A stretch of 64,000 bases of DNA, taken from assembly GCA_023101885.1 (NCBI GenBank), contig JALPQD010000101.1, forward strand, positions 4,404,600-4,468,599, written 5' to 3'. The notes under the pieces were generated by a model. That model made no database searches. It saw only the letters and a list, made by a program, of their open reading frames with translations, and was not told where the DNA came from. The translations under genes and the position numbers were made by a program. Below are positions 55,701-64,000 of this stretch, piece by piece. This stretch comes from Typhlomys cinereus. Lineage: Eukaryota > Chordata > Mammalia > Rodentia > Platacanthomyidae. Positions within the stretch are counted from its first letter, which is position 1. Each line of letters opens with the position of its first letter.

Positions 55701-55878
55701 CCGGAAGGAAGGAAAGAAAGAAAGAAGGAAGGAAGGAAGGAAGGAAGGAAGGAAGGAAGGAAGGAAGGAAGGAAGGAAGGAAGGAAGGAAGGAAGGAAGG
55801 AAGGAAGGAAGAAGGAAGGAAGGAGGGAGGGAAGGAGGGAGGGAGAGAGGGAAGGAGGGAGGGAGGGAGGGAGGGGGG
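55701..55878. repeat. (GGAA)n/(GGGA)n array, right part
   Basis: GGAA and GAAA units, about 25 pure GGAA units, then GGGA-rich sequence to a G-run at about 55872. Confidence 0.97.
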
Positions 55879-55924
55879 AAAGCCTAATTATAATGCAGTG
55901 TTAAATGTTTCTGTAAGTTACCAA

Positions 55925-56265
55925 ACACTGTTCCATTTTCTCTTCGTTGCTGTGACAAACTGCTCTGAGCAAAACAACTCGAGGAAGAAAGAGTCTGTTA
56001 TCTGGCCTGCAGATCCATGGAAAAGAGGCCATCGTGGCGATGAACGCATGCCAGCAGGCAGGGAAATCATGGTGACTGGCCACTTTAAACCCACAGTCAG
56101 GAGGCAGAGAGAAAGAGCAGGAAGTGGGGCTGGGTATCAAGCCAGGAGACCTGCCTCTCAAGTCCCATTTCTTCTAGCAAAGCTCCACCTCTTAAAGGCT
56201 CCGCAACCTTCGGAAACAGAGCAAGCAGCTGAGGGGGACATTTTTCATTCAAACCACCACAAGCA
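55925..56265 (-). mobile_element. Rodent LTR-like repeat, antisense
   Basis: 'cgttgctgtgacaaactgct', 'ctgagcaaaacaactcgagg', 'ggcaggcagg'-like 'catgccagcaggcaggg', 'aagctccacctcttaaaggc' and 'cattcaaaccaccacaagc' follow the complement order of the family represented in sense at 49476. Confidence 0.7.
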
Positions 56266-57339
56266 CCTGACTAAAAAGAAGCATGAGGGCCACACGGTGC
56301 GCTGCAGGGTTCCAGCTACCACCCCTCGTAAAGGTAGGACGGACTAGCAGGCACGGCTTGCTGCCACTACCACGCAACATCCAGAAAAAGATCCAGCGTT
56401 CCAAGTATGAACTGTGCTGACTGTGGACTCTTTGTCACATGATCAAGCAGAAACATGGTAACCAGAGAACTGTGCTCGATCATGACTGTACGTACATGAA
56501 ATGAGAAGCTACTGAGCAGGGGAGGAAAGCCCTGTGCTTAGGGGGATTCAGAAGGAAAGGGAACAGAGTCAGTGGGTGACAGGATTCCTTCCCTCCAGGC
56601 CTGCCATGTCGTTGGGGGAGGCAGCAGGCTGCGAAGGAAGAAGAGCCGAGTCTACGGAACGAATCCCTGGGACTGGGAGACAGATCCAGGTCAGAGGGAG
56701 GGGAAAGGAGACAACACCAGACTCTCAGGTCTCAGACACTGCGATATGGCAAGATGGTGGGAAATGATGAACTCCGTACCGTTGAGGAAACAACTGTCAA
56801 GCGGCCAAGGGTCTCAACCTTCCTGCCCATTTCTCAAGCTACTGATTGCTCTACCCTGGGCCACCGGGAATGTGGGCATCTCAGAAATCAAAGAGGAACT
56901 CCCGCCTGAGGAATGAAAGGGCTTTTTTTCCTTGTGTCCTGTGAGACCCCTGACATTATCTATGTACACAAACAACCCATGGTCCTGAACCTAAGAAAAC
57001 CTCGAGGAAAGCGACTTGGGGAACTTCATCCTTAGAAGTATCTGGCATGTGCAAGTCTAGCTGAAAATAAGCAAACAAACACGAAAGGTGTATGTCCCAG
57101 CTGAGCATTGAGCGCAACTCTGGGGGAGCACACGTACTTCCATTTCAGTGAACGGCCCGCTCAGATCTTCCTCCAGACTCTGACTTTCAGCTATGCCACA
57201 GGAGACCACCCCCACCCACCCATGGTAACCTTCCCCAGAATCCAGGCTTGACTATTCAACTACAGAAGCAAATGGAGAAAAGACAGACTCCTGGATTGCC
57301 GGAGACTCCTCAGAAGAATGAAACAAATGGAGTCCTACC
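56266..57339. other. Non-coding single-copy DNA
   Basis: Plus-strand frames at 56534-56916 overlap in two registers. I recognise neither product. No repeat landmark. Confidence 0.4.
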
Positions 57340-57466
57340 TTCCCTCCCTTCCTCGCCCCTCCCTCCTCTCTCCTCTCCTTCCCTTCCTTTCCCTTTCTTT
57401 TCCTTCCTTTCCCTATTCTCTCCTTCCCTCCTCGCTCTCCCCTTTCCCCTTTCTCTTCTCCCTAAT
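57340..57466. repeat. Polypyrimidine (CCCTT/TTCC) tract
   Basis: About 125 bases of nearly pure C and T, read directly. Confidence 0.95.
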
Positions 57467-57784
57467 GTTATTTGTGATTCATAATCTTACTCATGTAGGC
57501 AGAATGTAACTATGTAACAACTTATATTTAATTCTGAAGAAGACCGTAACTATGTAACTAATTACATGTAGGCGGGTCATGAGGTTGGTCTGATGCTCAA
57601 AGGCTGGAGCATCTTCCAACAGCAGCCCATAAGCTAGAGACACCAAGAAATCAGCAGCTGTTCAGACTAAGAATCTGGAGGACCTGGGATCAAGAAGACC
57701 AATGATACAGCGCTTGCCCCTGGCTGAAGCCTGGAAATGTCATGGGACAGTCACTAGTCTGAGGTCCCGTTGAAAGGCAATGGA
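57467..57784. other. Non-coding DNA with a short internal duplication
   Basis: 'gtaactatgtaac' occurs twice, at about 57506 and 57546. The rest may be an old LTR ('aaggctggagcatcttccaa'), not firmly. Confidence 0.4.
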
Positions 57785-57900
57785 AGAACCCTGGGAAGGT
57801 GGCACATGCCTGTAACCTAGCACCGGGGAGGCTGAGGCAGGAGACCAGGAGGTCAAGGCCAGCCTGGGGTACAGAGCAAGACCCCGGTTCAAAAATAAAC
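57785..57900 (+). mobile_element. B1 SINE, well preserved
   Basis: 'ggtggcacatgcctgtaacc', 'gaggctgaggcaggagacca', 'gaggtcaaggccagcctggg' and 'gagcaagaccccggttcaaa' run in canonical B1 order to an A-rich end, where the next SINE inserted. Confidence 0.85.
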
Positions 57901-57906
57901 AAATAG

Positions 57907-58211
57907 GGACTGGAGAGGTGGCTCAGGGGTTAAGCCTCTGCCTTGCAGGCGGAAGGTCCTGAGTTCGGATCCCAGATCCCACGTATAGACGCCAGGCAGA
58001 AGCTGGGGCGGCCTGCGCTTCTGGTCCTGGTAGGGCGGAACCTGTGAATTCCGGGGCAGAAGGAGGTGGAGGCGTCCGTGGTGGTTCCCGAGTTCGTCCG
58101 TGGTTCTACACACACACACACACAGACACACACGCATGCGCGCACACATACATATGCACACACACAATTGAATAAATAATAATAATAAAAAATTAAAAAA
58201 ATAAAAATAAA
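57907..58211 (+). mobile_element. Family-1 SINE with 16-bp target duplication
   Basis: The head 'ggactggaggtggct'-type sequence ('gactggagaggtggctcagg'), B-box-like 'agttcggatcc' at 57962-57972, 'cagaagctggggcggcctgc', a CA run and AATAAATAATAATAA end are intact. The flanking repeat 'aaaaataaacaaatag' lies at 57891-57906 and 58212-58227. The minus-strand frames of 92 and 138 codons are shadows. Confidence 0.92.
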
Positions 58212-58227
58212 AAAAATAAACAAATAG

Positions 58228-58383
58228 TGACTGGGGAGATGGTTCAGGGGAAGCACTTGAAATATGATGAGTCCAAAGTAAGAGGCGCTGAAAAGGAAAA
58301 ATGTTTCACACAGAACCCAGAGACTTATGAAAACAGAACACACCAAAAAAAAAAAAAAAAAGTCTCATTTAAATGTTTATATT
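58228..58383 (+). mobile_element. Truncated ID/B2-head fragment
   Basis: 'tgactggggagatggttcag' with 'gggaagcacttgaaatatga' looks like a tRNA-head start without its body. An A-run at 58344-58362 follows. Confidence 0.35.
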
Positions 58384-58625
58384 GGGGCCCAGGGGCAATG
58401 GCTCAGGGGTTAAAGCCTTTCCCTCCCAAGCAAAAGGTCCTGAGTTCAGATCCCAGATCTCACATAAAAACACCAGACAGATACGGCAGCAGCCTGTAAT
58501 TCTGGCCCTAGAAGGCAAAGCCTGAGAATCTCCAGAGCAAAACAAGCCAGCGATGATTCCCAATGGATGTCACTCTTGACCTCCCACAGGCACCACACTC
58601 AAGTGCCTGATAGTATATAAAACAA
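58384..58625 (+). mobile_element. Family-2 SINE
   Basis: 'aggggcaatggctcaggggt', 'gagttcagatcccagatctc', 'acataaaaacaccagacaga', 'gaaggcaaagcctgagaatc' and 'gagcaaaacaagccag' are family-2 landmarks. Confidence 0.75.
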
Positions 58626-59049
58626 CGACAATAATAATAATAAATAAGGTTGAGCAGCTGAGTCCAACGTGCCTGAGTCATGAACAGAAGCAGCAGCAAA
58701 GGATTCAAATCGTGTGCTAAAGAGCCCAGCACACTACACAGTAGGCTTCTACCCTGTTCCTCTGGACCCCTCCTACCAGGCAGCGCCACCCATCTCCATT
58801 TTAGTTCTTTCCTCTCAGTTCACCCAACAGACACACTATGCTTCTCACCCCAACCAGGTTGACAAGATTCAACATCACAGCCCTTGACAGTCGGACTTAT
58901 GGCTTTGCCTCTATGAAATTGCAAAACATTCATCACCATGAAAGAGCATTAGTTATACTAGAATATAAGTATTGAACTGGGAAGAAGAGCTGCAAAAAAT
59001 TGTGAGGAAATCCAACAGCATCCTCACACAGCAGTGAGAACAGAGATGT
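58626..59049. other. Non-coding DNA
   Basis: A short (ATA)n tract (58628-58648) ends the preceding SINE. The remainder is unassigned. Confidence 0.4.
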
Positions 59050-59155
59050 GCATGGTGACCCACGCTTGTAATCAGCTTTTGGGAGACAGAGCAGGAGGAT
59101 TGTGAGTTCAAGTCCAGTCTGGGTACATGGCACTACAAATGTCATTAGGGAAGAG
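59050..59155 (+). mobile_element. B1-like SINE
   Basis: 'ggtgacccacgcttgtaatc', 'gagacagagcaggaggattg' and 'tgagttcaagtccagtctgg' follow B1 order. Confidence 0.65.
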
Positions 59156-59290
59156 TGAAGAGAAAGAAAGAGGAGAAAAGAGGAAAGAAAGAGGAGGAGA
59201 GGAGGCAGAGAAAGGAAGAAAACAGGGGAGGGGAGGAGGTAAAGAAGGGGAAAGAAGAGGAGGGAAGGAGAGAAAGAAGTAAAGAAAATG
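59156..59290. repeat. Purine-rich (GA/GGA) tract
   Basis: About 130 bases of nearly pure A and G grow from the B1 A-rich end. The minus-strand 141-codon frame at 58933-59358 reads through it and is not a gene. Confidence 0.9.
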
Positions 59291-59480
59291 AATCTGAAAC
59301 TAGGGTTCCAAGCTAGAAGAATTCCTATGGAGTGGGAAGGAGGGAGAAAGCAATACACAATGGATAGACATAATCAATATATGATGCATGCTTAAGTGAC
59401 AGTAAAACAGCAAATCCCATTAATTTCCCATGAATCTAAAATTGCTCTAAAAATTTAGCCAGTTTATCCTCCTACATACC
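59291..59480. other. Non-coding AT-rich DNA
   Basis: Nothing recognised. Confidence 0.35.
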
Positions 59481-59488
59481 ACACACAC

Positions 59489-59522
<34 letters not shown>
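59481..59522. repeat. (CA)n(GA)n compound microsatellite
   Basis: A short CA run followed by about 14 GA units, read directly. Confidence 0.95.
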
Positions 59523-59523
<1 letters not shown>

Positions 59524-60061
59524 GTGGAAAATTTGAAGAGGCAATTCACTATAAGAAAACATATAACTGGCCAATATGTATTAGAAGACAGTCAACCTGA
59601 TTTATAACAAAATGAATTCCTATAAAATGGTATCGTGATTTAATAAGCTGACAAGATGCTGTGTAACTTTCCTGGGAAAAAAGAAACAATTATCTGCTCT
59701 CTCTGGAAAGAGCATGTGATGCTTCTGTCCCTCCTAATATTCCACTCACGTCCAGCTGAGTGAACCAATGAGGTTTTGAGGTTTACTCACAGGAGCGTGG
59801 GTGACCTGCGGGTAGCGCATCATTGAGTGTCACACTGTAGCCTAGCGGACAGCTCATGGAAGCTGCACTCCTGGATCTCCTTGCCTAACTTGCAGACAAC
59901 TCCATGGGAGAAAATTTTAGGGCTTACAGAGCTTTGAGGAAGGACCTTGGAAATCTTAGAAATCTTTAAGCTTCCTGAGTGAATTTTGGAAACCTCCTTT
60001 CCCCCTTCAGGAGGCAGAGTCTCAGTTCTGAGGAAGCAGCCACACCACAGGATGGAAGAGA
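59523..60061. other. Non-coding DNA
   Basis: Unassigned sequence. Confidence 0.4.
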
Positions 60062-60340
60062 AATGGAGAGACGGCGGCCAGGGGTTAAGTCTCTGTCCTG
60101 CAGTTCAGATCCTGGATCCCACATTAAAAATGCCAGGCAGAAATGGCGGCAACCTGCACTTCCATCCCTGGAAGGCAGAGCCTGGGAAACCCCGGAGTAA
60201 AGCAATAAGGGGGTGGAGTAATGCAGGATGAGTCCCAATGTCACCTTTGGACTTCCACGGGCACATACAGTACACTCTGATACACATGGACACACACACA
60301 CGCACACACACACACACACACACATACACACACAGAAAAA
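60062..60340 (+). mobile_element. Family-2 SINE with (CA)n tail
   Basis: 'ggagagacggcggccagggg', 'ttcagatcctggatcccaca', 'ttaaaaatgccaggcagaaa', 'ctggaaggcagagcctggga' and 'ccggagtaaagcaataaggg', then a CA run at 60292-60333. Confidence 0.75.
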
Positions 60341-60904
60341 AATAAGAAAAGAAGGAAAGAAATGAAAAGGCAAAAGAGCCCTGGCTGGCCAGCAAACAGA
60401 GACACAGTCACGTTATTTATTTTGGATTCGCTTTGGCAAGATGTTCCTAACAGCTTGAAAAATGTGCATACCCTTTTACCCCCACTCTGTACTCAGAAAT
60501 TTATGCTAAGACAAAAGTCACGGATGTTCACTAAACACAGCTGTCACTGGCAGAAAATTGCAAACAGCAGCATTAGAGTACTAAAAGCAGAGGATTGATA
60601 CTAAAAATTATGGGATGGCCATGAATATGTAATATAGTAATAGCTTCATAGAGGAAGTTATGGAAAGATAAGAGTGGTATGAACCCATTTAACTGAACAT
60701 ATACACATTATTAATATATAAATTTTTATTTTTTATATTTTTATATGATATACAAAAATACATAAATACTATCTGTGTATTTATAGTGTATATCTACTAT
60801 GTAATATATATGCATACTTAATTTATGAAAATGAGGCCTCTGGACAGCTAATAATAATGTTGGGAGTTGCTATGCGGCTGCAGAATCATACTCTTTTACC
60901 TTGT
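60341..60904. other. Non-coding DNA with AT-rich patch
   Basis: 60700-60825 is almost pure A and T (TATA/ATATAT words). The rest is unassigned. Confidence 0.5.
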
Positions 60905-60989
60905 ACCTGGTGGTACAAGCTTATCAGCTTATATGTCAAGGGGGCTATTGTAGGAAGACTATAAGTTTAAGATCAGCTTGAGCAACTTA
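60905..60989 (+). mobile_element. Old B1/PB1-like SINE
   Basis: 'acctggtggtacaagcttat' and 'aagtttaagatcagcttgag' match the start and middle of a monomeric 7SL-derived element. Confidence 0.45.
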
Positions 60990-62640
60990 TTTTTATGTTC
61001 ATTGACACTTTCATGCATGAATACATTGTGTTCATACATAAATACGATGAATTTATGTGTGTCCACCCATTACTACCCAATCCCATCCCCTCTCCTGTCC
61101 CTTTCTCCTTTCCAGCCAGTCTCCCTCCTACTTTCACATCTTTTTTGCAGTTGTGGCCCCTGGGTTTCGTCAGGTGGGTGAATCATTCAGGGAAGGAGCT
61201 CCTCTTTGCCTGTCTGTCTTAACCTTCAGTACTCTCAGGGGAGTGTCATCTCTTGAGATCCTTCCTCATCCACGGTGAAATGTTGATAGGCCAAAAAGTT
61301 TGCAGATCTTATAGAAGCACACATAGCTGCAATGAGTTCTTGGGTGCCGCACCCCTCCCCACCTTCAGGCTCTAACATTCGTACTGTCCACTGTTCCGCA
61401 AGGTTCCCTGAACCTTGGGATGGAGGGAGTGGTTTCAATGTCCTCTTTAGGGTCAGTTCACAGTTACTTACTGTCTGTACTTTGGCAGGCTGTGGTTCTC
61501 TTTTTTAACACCTTTCATTGCAAAGGGATGCTTCTTGGTCAAATGCTGAGAATTGTTCTCATCTGTGAGTATAATGGCAAGTATTCAGATGGCAGTTTGC
61601 TAAGCAGAATAGTTCGTTCTCGCCTAAGACTATGGTCTCCCCCTTCTACAGGTTCTTGACCTGATTTACAGTACTAGGCATGTGTTCCCTGCCTTTAAAA
61701 AGCAGGTCACAAATCCAACCAGAAAGCAGTTGGTTACCTCCTTAACATTCATGCCACTATGTTTACCTCTTGCAAGAGTGATTGTTATTTTAGCTTGCAG
61801 CATTCACAGCTGGGTGAGACTGTTGATTGCATCTCTCTCTTGGCAGCCTGACTTCTGGCACTTTACAGGTAGGCCGGCAAAGAGAAAGCATCCACATTCA
61901 TCCTAACTTGTTTTATCTATGTTCTGCAATCTTTGCATGTGGTATCTTCAGCAACACAGTCTTGCTATCAGGTTCTAGAAAGCAAACAAGAGCAATGGGA
62001 CAATCCTGTATTGTTCTGAGAGCCTTTGAGGTCTCTGACCAAAAGCTGTATGTCTGCTACTGGGAATTTTGCTTAATCGCCTAAGTCTTCTTATAGGAGT
62101 AGCTTAGGCAGTTTCAGTTATGCATTATCTTATTCTTTCTGTGTTCTCATGGGTAGTGTATACCTGTTAATACTTTTCTTTTTCCTTATTTCTTATAAAC
62201 TTTCAATATAGGAGGCTACCGATTGTATCTTACATTCTTAGTGCTAATTATCACTTCCCCACCCCCTCCAGTACCCTTTCCCTCATTTCCCCCTTCAAAA
62301 ATTTCCCCCTATTATTTGCTTTTCCACCATCTTACCATGCGAGCTCTTTGTCTCCCCTCCTTTAAGGTCTTCCCCCAACACTTCTCTCCCACCTCCAGGC
62401 TATGGTCCCTTTCTAGTTTTTGACTGTTAGAGATGTTTCTAGTTAAATTCACATACCTGAAAGTTCAATGCCAGCATCCACATATAAGAAAACATGCAGC
62501 ATGTGTTTGTGTTTGGAATAGTTCAGAGTACTCATAAGTACTATAGTACTCAGAGTATTTTCCATTTTCACTCACCAGTGAACTTCATTTTTCTTGATAG
62601 CTGAATGGTATTCCACTGTGTATTTTCACCACTCTCAAAA
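60990..62640 (-). mobile_element. Rodent L1, ORF2 end plus 3' UTR, antisense
   Basis: It begins with a T-rich 3' end and pyrimidine-rich UTR (61060-61150). It passes 'gacctgatttacagtactag', 'cacagctgggtgagactgtt', 'tctggcactttacaggtagg' and 'gtatcttcagcaacacagtc'. It ends with 'tagctgaatggtattccact' (62601-62620), a classic antisense ORF2-end phrase. At about 1.65 kb it is the longest L1 piece in the window. Frames are broken, so it is dead. Confidence 0.8.
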
Positions 62641-62654
62641 TTAAAAGTTGAAAA

Positions 62655-62735
62655 GGAAAAGGATGAGAGTTACAGTTCACTGATAGAGTATTTGCCTAGC
62701 ATATGCAAAGTCCCAGGTTCGATTGTTTTAAAAGA
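62655..62735 (+). mobile_element. ID-like SINE
   Basis: 'gagttacagttcactgatag' (A-box half) and 'aaagtcccaggttcgattgt' (intact GGTTCGATT B-box) are followed by an A-rich tail. About 80 bp, the size of a bare ID element. Confidence 0.6.
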
Positions 62736-63462
62736 AAAAAAGGGATGGTAAAAGAAGAGAAAACACATATAAAGTCATATAATAAAATAATTTTATGACA
62801 AACACAGAAAGTTAGACTGTCTTAATTCTGGCTCTTCAATGTGTCCGTGAGCTCTGCCTAGAGACTGTTTGGTCTCACACAGTGCCCAATCGAAGCACTG
62901 TACAAGTGGCCCCCGGGCTGGAGGATCTGGTGTGTCCAGTGTGGTCGCTGCATCAGATGAAATTTCCCTGGACAGACACTTGCCTCTCCCTTCCCGCCTC
63001 TCCTCTAAACTAATATTGACACTGCGGGCAGGTGTGACCCCCTCCACATTCCCTAGAGAGTTGTTATTGTGACAGCAGCTGTAGTCAGGCTGCAGCCCCA
63101 ACATCTGTGCTGCGGGAAAATAGCTTCCCAGGAAGCGAGGGGACCTCACAGTAGCCATAGAGGAAAACAGAAAATGCAGCGTTTACCTTGTGGGTCTGGA
63201 AGGTTTATAACAGTGAGCCAGCTAGCGGACACACCTGGGGATTCCACAGGATACCTCTAGAATTTTGAAAAGATCTGGAAATAAAGTCATCTTCTACTTG
63301 AAGGGAGAGGAAACCCCCAGATCTACAGGTGCTGGCAGTTTTAAATGCCCAATAAAACTAAAAGAGATATGAAATGGACATCAAGGAGGCAAAGAGTCAC
63401 TCCATCTTAAATTCGGGCCATTTCGAAGACCATGGTTGGATTCTCCACTCTAAAATTCCTTT
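62736..63462. other. Non-coding single-copy DNA
   Basis: Minus-strand frame 62793-63158 (121 codons) overlaps plus frames in the same bases. No recognisable protein. Confidence 0.4.
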
Positions 63463-63716
63463 TTACTTTTTTTTTTTTTTTGCATGTGTGTAAGAGAGCA
63501 CTTGAGTGTGTGTGCCTGTGGAGACCCAAGGGTGATACTTGAAATCACCTTGGATTTCTCTACCTCATTGCTTTGTTCCGAGGTTCCCCAGGTTCTGCCT
63601 TCTGGGGCCAGAGGTGCAGGCCACGGACATTTCCACCCTTCATTTTTACATGAGAGCGCAGGTCCTTTAGCTTATCAGGCAAAGGTTTACCCACAGAGCC
63701 ATCTTCCCAACCCCAC
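63463..63716 (-). mobile_element. Family-2 SINE, antisense
   Basis: A T-run (63468-63480), a GT-rich tail, then 'ctctacctcattgctttgtt', 'ccccaggttctgccttctgg', 'tcatttttacatgagagcgc' and 'acagagccatcttcccaacc'. Confidence 0.75.
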
Positions 63717-64000
63717 AGACCTGACGGCTGCCCCAGATGCTGCTGACAGGTGCCTGTCAGGACGCATGCCCTGTGACCAATCCAGAGGAACAGTGAGGAC
63801 ATAGGTACAGCCAGTCTCCTTGCTGTCTGCATCTTGCCACTCAGCCAACCTTTAGTTAGACGTCAGGCCCTGATAGCCTCTGAGAGGCTTAGTGTGAAGA
63901 CAAAAATTTACAAAAAAAGTTTCCACTATCCTACGCAGTTGTCTGTTTCTGAGAACAGTTCGCAGGGATGTCTGAGAAATCTAGTTATCCTGGAATAACT
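63717..64000. other. Non-coding DNA to window end
   Basis: No repeat or gene recognised. Confidence 0.4.

Noticed and set aside
57907..58000. Functional tRNA gene (tRNA-like head of the SINEs)
   Set aside because: The A/B-box words are present, but the sequence runs straight into a SINE body and tail and recurs many times. These are retroposed SINE promoters, not tRNA genes.
60990..62640. Active L1
   Set aside because: Only the ORF2 end and 3' UTR remain, and the frames are broken.

Overview
This window is mammalian nuclear DNA from a rodent, and I find no protein-coding gene in it. The rodent call rests on its repeats. There are short SINEs with a tRNA-like head ('gctggagaggtggctcaggggttaag') and B1, B3/B4 and ID relatives. 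There are L1 3' ends of the rodent type, several ERVL/MLT2-like LTRs and very many microsatellites. The commonest SINE body (a head ending near 'gagttcggatcccagatccc', then 'cctggaaggcagagcctggg') is not a mouse, rat or hamster B2 as I know it. Some SINE copies end in a long CT run followed by AAATAAA, which recalls jerboa-type elements, so a dipodoid or other non-murid myomorph is my best guess at low confidence. The window is most likely intergenic or a large intron. Nearly all the longer open frames are translations of microsatellites, of a minisatellite or of L1 3' regions.

Layout. 0-7.6 kb is mostly single-copy DNA with MER5A-like relics, a B1-like copy and a SINE at 4.85 kb. 7.8-19.7 kb is repeat-rich. 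It holds B4-like and family-2 SINEs, two MLT2-like LTRs (8.9 and 10.2 kb), DNA-transposon relics (12.6 and 18.8 kb), an L1 3' region at 14.2-15.1 kb split by a SINE with a clear target-site duplication, and a cluster of LTR-like copies at 17.3-19.7 kb. A near-perfect 59-62 bp inverted repeat sits at 21.0 kb. From 24.97 to 26.48 kb there is a 1.5-kb CA-rich block containing a perfect 60-bp minisatellite. 28-38 kb holds two LTRs (28.3 and 29.6-30.3 kb), young SINEs at 32.0 and 33.5 kb, and older SINEs. A 0.5-kb polypyrimidine block lies at 39.6 kb.

41-64 kb is dominated by L1: 3' ends at 42.3, 44.1, 45.3, 46.3, 50.4-52.0, 53.3 and 61.0-62.6 kb. Two L1 events have readable history: a twin-primed (5'-inverted) insertion at 46.3 kb and an insertion with a 14-bp target duplication inside an ancient L1M element at 49.8-52.6 kb. 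A TATA/AATAAA-bearing solo LTR at 55.3-55.7 kb appears to have landed inside a GGAA array.

There is no operon-like or pathway logic here. What can be read is a chronology of transposition: old L1M, MER5A, DNA transposons and LTRs first, then rodent L1 and family-2 SINEs, then young family-1 SINEs with intact target duplications. Repeat family names come from recognition by eye, not from a database search. Boundaries without a stated target duplication are good to about 10-40 bp.
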